64,000 nucleotides of DNA from Novosphingobium sp. G106 (GCF_019075875.1 NZ_JAHOOZ010000002.1:248001-312000); one strand, 5' to 3'. Positions 53,805-63,497 are shown, counted from the first letter of the stretch. Made by a program: numbers and translations. The notes: generated by a model from the sequence alone, not told the origin.

Positions 53805-54120
53805 CCGCAACCCCTTTGATGATCGGAACAAGCCAGCTGCGCGCGCGCTCTACGCGGGGCGCCGAAAGGTCTCCCGTCCTCGACAGCCTCTCCAGCGTCG
53901 CAATAACCCTTCGTGGTCCGTAGGATACGATAGTCCTGGCGAGATCCTCAGTTGTGGGCTTGTCGAGCACCAGGGCGATGATGGTGTCTGGATCATCGAG
54001 TTTTCGGTTACTCCAGAACCGCGGCACATCCAGCATCGGAACACCGCATCCTGGGGGGAAGGCGCGTTCGATCAGAGAAATGTCCGAGGGAGATGCTACG
54101 CCTTGTATTATGTCAAACAT
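53776..54120 (-). CDS. Putative antitoxin partner of AbiEii-type toxin
   Basis: 114 residues (SDISLIERAFPPGCGVPMLD, then DDPDTIIALVLDKPTTEDLA and YGPRRVIATLERLSRTGDLS). It does not look like classic AbiEi, which has a winged helix. It precedes and overlaps the toxin gene, as antitoxins usually do. It starts at ATG 54120 with AGGAGG about 8 bases ahead (read on the minus strand). Function inferred from arrangement only. Confidence 0.6.
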   Translation of the reverse strand: MFDIIQGVASPSDISLIERAFPPGCGVPMLDVPRFWSNRKLDDPDTIIALVLDKPTTEDLARTIVSYGPRRVIATLERLSRTGDLSAPRVERARSWLVPIIKGVADAARELTAS

Positions 54121-54353
54121 CTCGCAACCTCCTTTCTTGACGCGACCGCCTGCCGCCAGCCTACCTCATTTGTTCCCAGCTGTGAACGGAGGAGGCGCGA
54201 CCGGCTTGTGCGCCCTTGAAGCATTGAGGGCGCAGAACAGCCGCCTCCGCCAGAGGCAGATTTCCGACCAATGGAAGATAGGTTGGCGCATGAGTTCGCA
54301 TGCCGGCTGATATGTGATCTGAACCGATGCGTGCAATATATGCAGGGCCGGCT

Positions 54354-54654
54354 TTAAGGCTCAGTAAACGGGGTTCGGGCCATTGCAGCCAGCATCGTTT
54401 CGTTCTCTTTCGCGACATAGGTCTCTTGTTCTGCCGCCAACGCCTGAAAAGACGTGAAGGCGGCGTAACATTCTCCCAGTTCGGTTACGAGCAGCCTGGA
54501 GATATCCTCCAGGCCGAGAGGGGCGGTGCCGCCTAGGGCATATGTCACGCTGCCAGTCTTTTCGTCGACCTCGCGTACGGCGAAGCTGGTAATGCCCAAT
54601 GAAGACCTCGGTCGCGTGCATCCATGTGTTCGGCCTATTTGTGAAGAGCTTCAT
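54354..54654 (-). pseudogene. Small unknown gene with single-base frameshift
   Basis: Two minus-strand frames join as MKLFTNRPNTWMHATEVFIG with TSFAVREVDEKTGSVTYALG and TELGECYAAFTSFQALAAEQ if one G is removed from the GGG near 54594. About 99 residues. No family recognised. It lies alone between the toxin-antitoxin pair and sbcD. The region 54121-54353 beside it holds nothing I can call. Confidence 0.35.
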
Positions 54655-54896
54655 GGCTGCTGGCCCTGATGAAGTCCGCAGGCCGGCTCCCTAGTCACGT
54701 CATCGCGCTCGAAGCGCTGTGCCCCCCCCTAGGCTACCTCAGCCCAATCGACTTCGAATTGGAAGCTGGTGTAGCCCGATCTAGCCTATCTCAGTGTCCA
54801 CCAAACCGGCAGCTCGCTGCGCACTCAGGCGCAGGCGGATCAAGCGGCAAGGAGATCGGTCGGGGTGGCTCGGCGGTCGGCGAGGATTTGTCACAC

Positions 54897-54911
54897 GACC
54901 GGATCTGTCGC
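54897..54911 (+). promoter_or_regulatory. WYL-regulon operator, site 5 (sbcDC)
   Basis: CGACCGGATCTGTCG has arms CGAC/GTCG around 7 bases. With flanks, ACGACCGGATCTGTCGC matches 15 of 17 bases of site 2. It ends 24 bases before the sbcD ATG, the same relative position as site 2 before its gene. Confidence 0.65.
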
Positions 54912-54935
54912 TTGCAACCGGCAGATGCGCAAGCG

Positions 54936-56180
54936 ATGACACAAAACATGCGCTCCCCTGCCCCGCTGAACCTGATCCACACCTCCGATTGGCATCTGGG
55001 TCACGAACTGTTCAACCACAGCCGCGAGGCCGAACACGACACCTTCCTCGCCTGGCTGCTCGACCAGCTCGACGAACAGGAGGTCGATGTCCTGCTGGTC
55101 ACGGGTGATATCTACGACGTCGCCAACCCGCCGGTCGCCGCGATGCGCCGGCTGTTCGATTTTCTGCGCACGGCAACCGATCGCCGGCCCGGACTGCAGG
55201 TCGTGATTCTTGGCGGCAATCACGACAGCGCGGCGCGGATCGACTTGCCCGCGGCATTGCTTGGCGAAGGGCGCGTGCATTTCATCGGAGCCCTGCCGCG
55301 GCGTGACGGAGTGCCCGACTATGAACGCCTGATGCTGCCGCTGCGCGATCGTACCGGCACGCTCGCGGCCTGGCTCGCCGCCGTGCCCTTCTGCCGCCCG
55401 GGCGATCTCGGCACACACGATCTGCCGTCGCTCTATGCCGAAGTATTCAAAAAGGCCGCCGCGCAAGCAGGCGAGCTGCCCCTGATCGTAACCGGCCACC
55501 TGCATGTCGCGGGCGGCGAGGTATCTGAACTGTCCGAAAGGCGCATCGTCATCGGCGGCGAGGAAGCCCAGGCAGCCAGCCTGTTTGATGCGCGCGCCGC
55601 CTATGTCGCGCTGGGGCACCTGCACCACCCCCAGACCGTGCCGGGTGCCACCATGATCCGATATGCAGGATCGCCCTTCCCGCTGTCGGCTACCGAACGG
55701 ACCTATCGCCATTCGCTGAGCCTGGTCACGGTTTCCGCAGGGAAAGCCGCTGCGGTCCACGAGATCCCGATCCCCCGGCCAGTGCCTTTCCTGACCGTGC
55801 CCGAGCATGGCGCCGCTCCACTGGACGAGGTTATCGCCGCGATCGAAGCGCTGACGCTCGACGATACTGTGCCGCACAGCTTGCAGCCTTTCCTCGATGT
55901 GTCGGTACTCGTCACAGGTCCTGAGCCGCACCTGCAAACGAGCGTGCTCGAGGCGATTGGCGACAAGCCGCTGCGTCTCAACCGGATTGCCAAGGTTCAG
56001 GCGCAAGCCCCGCAGCCGCATACTCCCGTTGCTTCTGCCGCCGATCTGATAGACCTGCAGCCTGCCACGGTGTTCGAAACACTGTTCCGCGACCGCTATG
56101 CGGAAGGTCCCCCCGACGATCTTGCCAGGGCCTTCGAGGCCCTGCTGATCGAGGTTCACACCGGCGGGGAGACCGCCTGA
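54936..56180 (+). CDS. sbcD: Exonuclease SbcD (Mre11-like)
   Basis: A 414-residue metallophosphoesterase nuclease. Motifs in order: HTSDWHLG (D18, H20), VTGDIYD, ILGGNHDSAARI, GHLHVAGG and LGHLHHPQ. This is the SbcD set. With SbcC it cuts hairpins, protein-blocked ends and replicating DNA. ATG 54936 is chosen: the frame is open back to 54669, but the operator at 54897 and non-homologous lead argue against it. The stop overlaps the sbcC ATG (TGATG). Confidence 0.92.
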   Translation: MTQNMRSPAPLNLIHTSDWHLGHELFNHSREAEHDTFLAWLLDQLDEQEVDVLLVTGDIYDVANPPVAAMRRLFDFLRTATDRRPGLQVVILGGNHDSAARIDLPAALLGEGRVHFIGALPRRDGVPDYERLMLPLRDRTGTLAAWLAAVPFCRPGDLGTHDLPSLYAEVFKKAAAQAGELPLIVTGHLHVAGGEVSELSERRIVIGGEEAQAASLFDARAAYVALGHLHHPQTVPGATMIRYAGSPFPLSATERTYRHSLSLVTVSAGKAAAVHEIPIPRPVPFLTVPEHGAAPLDEVIAAIEALTLDDTVPHSLQPFLDVSVLVTGPEPHLQTSVLEAIGDKPLRLNRIAKVQAQAPQPHTPVASAADLIDLQPATVFETLFRDRYAEGPPDDLARAFEALLIEVHTGGETA

Positions 56181-59100
56181 TGCGCGTCCTCGCCATTCGC
56201 GGCTGCAACCTCGCCAGCATTGCCGGTGACTTCGCAATCGATTTCGAGACCGAACCGCTGGTCGGCTCCGGCATCTTTGCGATCACTGGGCCAACCGGCG
56301 CAGGCAAGTCGACCCTGCTCGACGCTGTCTGTCTCGCCCTATTTAACGACATCCCCCGCCTCCGCGCCGCGCCCGATCGCAGCCAAGTGGGTGAAAGCGA
56401 CACGCTGAGCGCGAAGGACACGCGCGCGATCCTGCGCCACGGCACGGGGGAAGGTTTCGCCGAAGTCGATTTCGCTATGCCCGGCGGCGCCCGCTATCGC
56501 GCTCGCTGGTCCGTTAAGCGAGCGCGCGGCAGAGCCGATGGCCGCATCCAGAACTACGATCACCAGTTCACACGGCTCGACACCGACGCAAGGCTCGGCG
56601 GCACGCGTACGGAGACGCTGGCAGCGATCCGTGACGTCATCGGTCTCAGTGCAGACCAGTTCAGCCGGGCGGTCCTGCTCGCACAGGGCGATTTCGAAGC
56701 TTTCATCCGCGCCGATGCAAACGAACGCGCTGTGCTGCTCGAACGCCTCACCGGCTCGGAAATCTATGCCAAGCTCGGCCAGCGGGCTTGGGACAAGGCC
56801 ACCGCGCTGCGAAGCAGCCTGGACGCCATTCGCCGCGACATTGCAGTGCAGAACGGCCTCGATGACGAACAGCGCGCCGACGCTGAGGTCAAGCGCGACA
56901 CGGCGGTCGCGGCGGAACAGGCAGTGGCGGCACGGCTAGGGGCGTTGAATCGCAGTAACCAGTGGGAACTGCGGAGCGCCGAACTAGGTATCAGGATCGA
57001 GACGGAGGAGCAGGCAGTCGCCGATGCTTTGGCCGCAGCGGACGCCGCAGCTCCGCGACAGGCAGCGCTGGTCCGCGACCGCGCCGCGCTCGGGTTTGCT
57101 GGCGCGTGGCAGGCCGTCGCCGACGCCGAACGGCAGCGCAACGAAGCAGGGACCGCGCTGCAACGCAGTGAGGCCGCTGTGGTCGAGGCTCAGCAAGCCG
57201 AGGCAGCTAAGGTCGCCGCCGAAAGCGAGGCGCAAGCTCTGCGTTCCGCCACGGAAGCGCAGGAGAAGCAGCTCGCACCCGCTATCGCCGAAGCACACGC
57301 GCTCGATCTGCGCCTGACCGAGGCCGCGCATCACAGCGAATCCCTGGATGGTGAGGCTCGAAAACGTGCTGCTGCGCTTGCTGATGCCGCGACGCACGAG
57401 GCAGAAGCCCGGCGCACCCAGGACGCCCAGGAGGCGGCGCACGCCAGCCATGTCACATGGCTCGCCGCACATGCCGGCTATCAACAGATCGCCGCGCGCG
57501 AGAGTGAGCTGGCGGACAACGTGGACGCGCTTACCTCGACCGAACGGACCCATGCCGCCAAAGCCGATCATCGGAAAAATCTGGCTGAGCAGCAGGCAGC
57601 TGCCCTGGTGCGTTGGAATGCTGCACAGGAGACCCTCGTCACCTGGGAGGCGAACCACACAAGTGCGAGCCAGGCGTCGAACGAGGCGGAAGCCGCCCTT
57701 CCCCCCTGAAACGCGTCTCACCGAACTGACAGCGGAGCGCGATGACCTGGCGCATGTTGAACGCGCGCTCGGCGATTGGCAGCGCGCGCAGGAAGACCTT
57801 GAGCAGGCCGACAACGCGCTGATCGCGGCACGCGCGCGCGAAGCAGGCATTGTTGCGCGCATAAGCACGCTCGCTGAGGCTATCGACCTCATCTCGCAGG
57901 GCATGCCCGCACTCGTGGCACGGCAATCGGAAGCACGGCGCGCTTGTGCCCTTTCCGAAGCGGCGGCAGACGAAGCCGCGCAGATCCTTCGTGCCGGGCT
58001 CGAGGAGGGTCAGCCCTGCCCCGTCTGCGGCGCGACCGAGCATCGGCTTTCGGCGCTCGATGCCTTGCTGGGCGAACAGCACATCGCAAACCGGCGGCAC
58101 GCGGAAGCTCTGGATGCTGAGGTCACACAGAAGCAGCGCGAGCAAGTGGCCGCGCAAACCGAGCAGGCTGGGCTATCGCGGCAGGCCGACGCGCTTGCCG
58201 GCGAACTGGCCGAACTGACGCAGGCGCAGACGAATGCGAAAGCCCGACACGTCGCACTCACCGCTGATCTTGTCGCATGCGCGCGCGCGGCAAACCTGCC
58301 TGACGCTGCCGCGACACTGGCCCCTGCCCTCGCCGCGCGGCGCCAAGCAGGCGATGCAGAACTGGCTGCTCTCTCGCAAGCACGCATGGTAGCCACCTCG
58401 GCCCGACAGGCCGAACAAGCGGCGCGTGAGCAGCGCGACACGGCGCGCGACAATCATACTGCTGCGCGGGATTCCTTGCAGGCGGTCACGCGCGCGATCG
58501 AGGAAGTAGACCGCGATCTCGCCGATCTGGCCCGTGACCGCGAGCGGCTTTCGGTCACCCTCGCACAGGCGCTCATGCCGCTGGGAGACATTCAGCACTT
58601 GCCCGATCCCCTGGCGGCACTGCGCAAGGCCGCCGCCGATTGGCGAAGCCATGCGCAGGGCCGCGACGAGACCGCGATGTCGCTACCCGCCCTGCGCACC
58701 GCTCTGGCGTCCGCGGGCGAAGCGCTGGCCTCGGCCCGCGCCCGGGCAAACGACGCCGACACGGCATTATCGCAGGCTCGCGCAGATCACTCGGCACTTT
58801 TGGCCAAACGCAGCGCGCTGCTTGATGGCGAAACCGTCGCGGCCGTCTCCGAACGCCTCGCCGCCGCACTGGCATCGGCAGCGCGAGCCCTCGATACGAC
58901 ACGCGCCGCGCGGGAAGCGGCAGCGCTGGCCCGCTCCGCGGCGGAAGCCCATGCCGCCGCCGCGCTGACCCGCCGCGATGAAGCCGTTACCGATCACACT
59001 GCCCGCGACGCCGACCTTGCGGCACGACTGGCCGCAGCCGGCCTCGACGCCGGCGATGTGGCGCGTGTCGCGGCTGCAGGCAGCGCCGCGATCGATGCGG

Positions 59101-59882
59101 AGGCGGCCGCTCTGGACGCCCTCGTCGCCGCGCTCGGCGAGCGCCGCGCGGTACTCACCCGATGCCGCGATGACCTTGCCGCACACGCAGCCGCCGAGCG
59201 CCCCGATCTGCTCGGCGAGGAGCTCGCAGAAGCCCTTGCCGCCGCCACGGCGGAGCACACGGAGGCAGCCAGCAACCGTACCGAGGCTGAATTCGTACTG
59301 CGCCGCGATGACGAGGTGCGCGAGCGCACCGCCCGCCTGCGCGCCGATCTCTCGCGTGAAACCGCAGCAGCCGAGGTCTGGCTGAAGCTCGCCGATCTGA
59401 TCGGCGACGCCACGGGCAATCGTTTCCGCCGCTTTGCCCAAGGCCTGACGCTCGACCGCCTGCTCGAACACGGCAATGCCCGCCTCGCCGATCTAAAGCC
59501 GCGCTACACTCTGGAGCGCGGCAGGGGCGGCGACATGATGATTCAAGTGATCGACAACGACATGGCCGGGCAGATCCGCGGTTTGCACAACCTGTCGGGC
59601 GGCGAGCGCTTTCTCGTCAGCCTGGCGCTCGCGCTGGGGCTTGCCGAGATGTCCACCGCCGGCGGCGTCCGCATCGAAAGTTTGTTCATCGACGAGGGCT
59701 TCGGCGCGCTGGATCCCGCCAGTCTCGGACAAGCGGTCGCACTGCTCGAACACCTCCACGCCAGCGGCCGCCGCGTCGGCGTCATCAGCCATGTTGAGGA
59801 ACTGAAAGAGCGTATCCCGGTGAAGATCGAAGTTACGCCGACCGGTCGCGGCACAAGCGAGATCGCCGTCACTGCGGGGTGA
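56180..59882 (+). pseudogene. sbcC: Exonuclease SbcC (Rad50-like), frameshifted at a C6 run
   Basis: Read as printed, the N-terminal part (509 codons) stops at 57709. The remainder is in the next frame to 59882. Reading C5 instead of C6 at 57701-57706 restores one 1233-residue SbcC: Walker A GPTGAGKS at 37-44, VLLAQGDFEAFI (Q-loop), a long coiled coil, the zinc hook C613-P-V-C616, a second coiled coil, then LSGGERFLVSLALAL and LFIDEGFGALD. All ATPase parts are intact on both sides, so a sequencing error is as likely as inactivation. In a functional state it clamps DNA and drives SbcD. Coupled to sbcD. Confidence 0.88.
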
Positions 59883-59925
59883 GCCTGCGAACCATATCAC
59901 CGCGGCCGGCCGCTTTCGATCCGAT

Positions 59926-60270
59926 TTACTTCAATGCCGCTATGAAGCTCGTCGCGGTCAGCTCCGCATGAGCTTCCACCGGCGGGCGCAGCGCAAAGGC
60001 TGGGGTTGGCGAGCAAAGTTCCATAGGCGAACCACATGCCACTCTTCGCGGCGGTCCTCGGCCACCGCCAGTTCGCTGCGGGTAACGTGGAATGGGGTGC
60101 GTTCCCAGCCATTGGTCGTTTTCACCTCGATCAGCCGCTCGCGTCCGTCGTGCTCGAAGCTGGCGATATCGATGCCGAAGCCATCGCCGTCCCGCACCGC
60201 AGTCCAACGCACAGGGTCGGCCAGGTCATGGCGGCCTGCGCGGCGCAGGCCGCCATGACCTGGCGCAACA
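59926..60270 (-). pseudogene. Broken DUF3883 (NO VEIN C-terminal-like) gene
   Basis: The minus strand encodes the end of a DUF3883 domain: AGRHDLADPVRWTAVRDGDG, then RLIEVKTTNGWERTPFHVTR and REEWHVVRLWNFARQP. It continues in another frame as AFALRPPVEAHAELTATSFI and AALK if one G is added to the G4 run at 60002-60005. The EVKTT core is nuclease-like. Everything upstream of the palindrome at 60220-60264 is missing. DUF3883 is common in defence proteins. Confidence 0.65.
60220..60264. repeat. Perfect 22-base inverted repeat with one-base centre
   Basis: Arms 60220-60241 and 60243-60264 are exact inverse copies (GCCAGGTCATGGCGGCC...); only G60242 separates them. It would form a near loop-less hairpin, the preferred substrate of SbcCD. 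It marks the point where the DUF3883 gene is cut, so it may be a foldback rearrangement joint. Confidence 0.85.
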
Positions 60271-60317
60271 CCATTTCACCGCCAGCCTTTCCAGGAGCGC
60301 GATTGCCGGATGGACAG

Positions 60318-60581
60318 ATGCTCTATGCGTTCGTGATCGCCGCGCGTCTTTGCGCTATCGTGATTGTCGACCCTCAACGGGCCATGCTTGGAGCAGGCTT
60401 TCGCATCATCCCATTCGGAGGCATTATCATTGTCTTTCTGGTTGCCGGCTTCGTGATGACCTACGTCCTGCCATTCGTACTGGCAGTCGTGGCGATCGCG
60501 ATCGGCTTCGCGCTATTGGTCGCGCTTTTCGTGGGCCTATTCAGCCCCTCGCAAAACAATAATCCCTCACCCTATCTCTAA
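60318..60581 (+). CDS. Small membrane protein
   Basis: 87 residues from ATG 60318 with three hydrophobic stretches: AFVIAARLCAIVIV, IIPFGGIIIVFLVAGFV and VLPFVLAVVAIAIGFALLVA. The C-terminus is SQNNNPSPYL. The frame is open upstream through the palindrome, so the start is uncertain. It is followed 26 bases later by another membrane protein; probably one operon. Function unknown. Confidence 0.5.
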   Translation: MLYAFVIAARLCAIVIVDPQRAMLGAGFRIIPFGGIIIVFLVAGFVMTYVLPFVLAVVAIAIGFALLVALFVGLFSPSQNNNPSPYL

Positions 60582-60607
60582 ATTTCAAGCAATCGGAACC
60601 GAAGCAG

Positions 60608-61030
60608 ATGAACGACGAACCCTCCGCCGATGCCATCTGGAAGAATCTGCCGAGCCGGCGCGAACTGCACACCCAGCTAGACCGCATGGCGATGTCCGCA
60701 GATGCCAAGGTGCTGATGGGCAAGCTGCTCGACACGACAGCTGAGGTCGCCGGGAAGATTGTTGAAGTTGGCCGGCACATTTTGTCCTTCGTGCTGGAGA
60801 TGTTCCGTCGCTACCCGGCAACGACGCTTGGCGCATTCGTCGGCCTTACGGTATCGATGCTGGTCGGGGCTATTCCTGTGCTCGGCTTGGTCTTGGGCCC
60901 GTTGGTCGGGCCGCTCCTTGCCGCTTTCATGATAACCCAGGGTGCGCTTGTAGACATGCGCAACAGCACGATCGACCGTCAGATCGAATTGTTCGGCTCC
61001 AAGCTCGATGCGGCGCTCGCCCGTGGCTGA
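60608..61030 (+). CDS. Membrane protein preceding a TerB-like gene
   Basis: A 140-residue protein. The N-terminal half is charged and helical (NLPSRRELHTQLDRMAMSAD). Two hydrophobic segments follow at about 75-120 (ATTLGAFVGLTVSMLVGAIP then LGLVLGPLVGPLLAAFMITQ). It starts at ATG 60608; the ribosome-binding site is weak. Its end overlaps the TerB-like gene. No family recognised. Confidence 0.6.
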   Translation: MNDEPSADAIWKNLPSRRELHTQLDRMAMSADAKVLMGKLLDTTAEVAGKIVEVGRHILSFVLEMFRRYPATTLGAFVGLTVSMLVGAIPVLGLVLGPLVGPLLAAFMITQGALVDMRNSTIDRQIELFGSKLDAALARG

Positions 61031-61961
61031 GCCAACCGACCCAGACGCCTTCTTGGACGCGACGGGTCTCGACCAAGTCGTTTCCGACCCTTTGCGTTTC
61101 AAGCAGCGGCTGCGGATCGGCGAGGAAGCCTTCGCCCTGCTACGCGCCAAGAAACACCTCTACACCCTTTGGGAAACGGCGGGAGCGGCCGGAACCGGCG
61201 CAGCGGTGGCGGGCTCGTCGGCAGTCGCCGGCACTTTCTTCGCTCCTACCGGCATTGCCGCCGCGCTGGGGCTGGCGACGGCAGCTACTCCCGTAGGTTG
61301 GGTCGTTGCGGCGGCGGTGGTCGCGGGCGGCGGCTATTACGGCGTTTCGCGCTGGTTTGGCGACAAAACGGGCGCCTTCGTCGACACGATCCCGAAATAC
61401 ATCAACACCCCGATCGACATACTCGGCGCGGCACTGATCGACCTGCTCGGCAGCCTCGCCATGAGGGTTGCGGCGATTGATGGCCGGATCGACTTGGCTG
61501 AGCGGGACTGTATCCGAGATCACTTCGTTGAAGATTGGGGCTTCGATGAGGTCTATGTCGCACGCGCGCTCGATGCCCTTGCCCAGCGTGTGGACGAAAT
61601 GCGGGTCAAGAAGCTGGCGGCCAATCTGGCGCAATTTCAGGCAGCCAATCCTGACTGCAACTCCTCCGCCATGCAGGCCGAACTTATAGGCTTCCTGCGC
61701 GACCTGATCGCTGCCGATGGCATGATCGACGAGCGTGAGGAGATGGCCATCGAGGCTATTGAGCGCGTATTCCAGGAGGCAAGCCGCCTGACTCTCGCCA
61801 AAGCAGGCGAGGGACTGGCCGAGGTCACGAAGGCAGCGGGTACCGTCGCCGGCGAAGCAGCTAGTGCGATTAGCAACACTGCCAAAACGCTTCGCAGCGC
61901 CCTTTCTCGCAAACTTGCCGGGTCCAAAGGCGCTCCTTCCAAGGGAAAAACGTCGGGATAA
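61023..61961 (+). CDS. TerB-domain protein with glycine-rich membrane segment
   Basis: A 312-residue protein. Residues about 50-105 are hydrophobic and Gly/Ala-rich (AAGTGAAVAGSSAVAGTFFA then AATPVGWVVAAAVVAGGGYY). Residues about 140-255 show two TerB-type motifs, AIDGRIDLAERD and AADGMIDEREEMAIEAI, which bind metal in TerB. The C-terminus is basic (SRKLAGSKGAPSKGKTSG). It starts at GTG 61023, overlapping the previous stop by 8 bases; an ATG at 61008 is possible. TerB proteins form membrane-associated stress and phage-response complexes, so this set may be a membrane surveillance module. Confidence 0.7.
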   Translation: MAEPTDPDAFLDATGLDQVVSDPLRFKQRLRIGEEAFALLRAKKHLYTLWETAGAAGTGAAVAGSSAVAGTFFAPTGIAAALGLATAATPVGWVVAAAVVAGGGYYGVSRWFGDKTGAFVDTIPKYINTPIDILGAALIDLLGSLAMRVAAIDGRIDLAERDCIRDHFVEDWGFDEVYVARALDALAQRVDEMRVKKLAANLAQFQAANPDCNSSAMQAELIGFLRDLIAADGMIDEREEMAIEAIERVFQEASRLTLAKAGEGLAEVTKAAGTVAGEAASAISNTAKTLRSALSRKLAGSKGAPSKGKTSG

Positions 61962-62040
61962 CCCAGATCCTTCTCGATGGCGCAAAGCGGAAGCCTCTCA
62001 GGGATTGTCGGAGGCCCAAGTCCTGAGAGGAAGGGTCTAC

Positions 62041-62160
62041 GATGAGCACGACGACAACCAAGTTTGCACTTGAGGTTCGTGAACGCACGGGTCCGCACGG
62101 CGCCGGATCACGGAGGCGACTATTCGTCCCGCTGGCAGCTCAACGCTCGCTCAAACTGTG
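62041..62160 (+). pseudogene. Decayed IS3-type orfA fragment
   Basis: ATG 62041 opens MSTTTTKFALEVRERT. In a shifted frame it continues VRTAPDHGGDYSSRWQ, which together recall IS3-family OrfA starts (KFSPEVRERAVRMVLDHEGD YSSRWQ). The remaining transposase is absent. At least one frameshift is present. Confidence 0.55.
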
Positions 62161-62190
62161 ATTCTAACCGGCATGGGCACGTGCCCCGCT

Positions 62191-63175
62191 CTACCGTGCC
62201 TGCTTCCAATGGTCGAATTTGGGTGCAAGGTCACCTGGCAAGCTTGCCTCGAACTCGCTGTTGAGCGGGTATTGCGGCATGGCCTCGGCTACCGCATCGA
62301 GTAGCATCGTCCCTTGCCTCAAATCCTTTGGCCTCTTCAACGCATTGCGCTTAGGCTGTTCGGCCATCCAGAGCTTCTGCAGCGCGAACCAGCGCGGATC
62401 CGGCGCAACGATCCGGACCGGCCGGCCGTCGCGGCATACGACGACATGGTCGACGAAGCGGCCGTTGAGCAGCCATTCCTGCTCGGGCAAAGGGATCGGC
62501 ATCGGACGATCGGTACGGAAGATTGCCCCCACACGTGACGGGGCGGCCAGGATTTCGACCTCGTAGGCCTTGGCATTGCGCGCCTGGAAGCTGCGCTCGG
62601 TATCGACGGTGAATGTGGAATCGACCGCCTTGAGCATTTCCCAGATAGGTTGACGCCCCTCTTCAAGCTCCGTGCCAGTCCAGGCGAGATCACAGTCCAG
62701 GGTTTCTTGCGGAATTTCGCGGATCAAGCCCGCTGCCTCGATGTGGTAGGCAGCCAAAGCGTTGGTCCCGACAACAATAAGCTTTGTCCCGAGCAGACAG
62801 CGGCGATCGGCCTCGCGGATGATGGCGCCAGCGGCACTTTCCATGAGTGGCAGCCTCAGCGTTCGGTAGAGTCGGCATGTTTCATCAAGGCGCGCTCGGG
62901 ATCCGTCGCGACGCTGCTGCCATTCGGCTTTTTTCGAACGGTAGGCCTGGAGGTGCGCTGCCTGCTCATCGGACCAGGGTCCAAGGCTTTTGGCGTTTCC
63001 CACCCTGTCCTTCACCTCGTAGAGATACCCCCCGGCCATTCACCTCCTTGCGGACGAGGTTGTATGGCATGGAGGCTAAGGCCTGTTCCGCCTCCATCCA
63101 GACCTCGTACTGCTGGCGCAGGTTTATGAGCACCCGCGCCTGCTCTTCGGAGAAAGGTCGAACGGTGGCAATCAT
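62191..63175 (-). pseudogene. GSU2403-type nucleotidyltransferase gene, frameshifted at C6
   Basis: Two minus-strand frames join if the C6 run at 63028-63033 is read as C5. The N-terminal part is MIATVRPFSEEQARVLINLR then EQALASMPYNLVRKEVNGRG. The rest is YLYEVKDRVGNAKSLGPWSD, with LIVVGTNALAAYHIEAAGLI and LDCDLAW as the nucleotidyltransferase core. About 327 residues. The family has an MNT/AbiEii-like fold and is likely toxin-like. It starts at ATG 63175 behind GATAATGAG; the frame is open to 63226. It may pair with the antitoxin-like gene at 63498, though the two are divergent. Confidence 0.7.
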
Positions 63176-63251
63176 CTCATTATCCTGCAATTCTGTTATT
63201 TTTAATAATGCTGGATAATGCTTCAAAATTCAAGGATTAGAGGAGCAGATA

Positions 63252-63476
63252 TTGGGTTTTCTAGGAATTTATCATTCATATACGGCATTCTATGGAACGC
63301 TGGATAAAGGTCACATTTTCCTGGCTCGGCGGCTAGTCAGCGGTAACGTGGATGACATGGCGAGGCGCATAAGCCGATTTCGCAGCGACGTGATTGCAGA
63401 CGCCTTGTCGGCCCAGTCGCCTCGGGTTGTCACTGTGCCCACCAAGCCGATCCCGAAGCGAATTGCGCGTGTTTGA
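63252..63476 (+). CDS. Small uncertain protein
   Basis: 74 codons from TTG 63252, reading MGFLGIYHSYTAFYGTLDKG then DMARRISRFRSDVIADALSA. No recognisable motif. GGAGCAGA just before the TTG could serve as a ribosome-binding site. It is followed after 21 bases by the antitoxin-like gene, with which it may share a transcript. Confidence 0.3.
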   Translation: MGFLGIYHSYTAFYGTLDKGHIFLARRLVSGNVDDMARRISRFRSDVIADALSAQSPRVVTVPTKPIPKRIARV

Positions 63477-63497
63477 AATATACAGCAGTACAAAGCG

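Noticed and set aside
54891..56237. 448-codon minus-strand frame inside sbcD
   Set aside because: Antisense shadow of sbcD, which carries all five phosphoesterase motifs.
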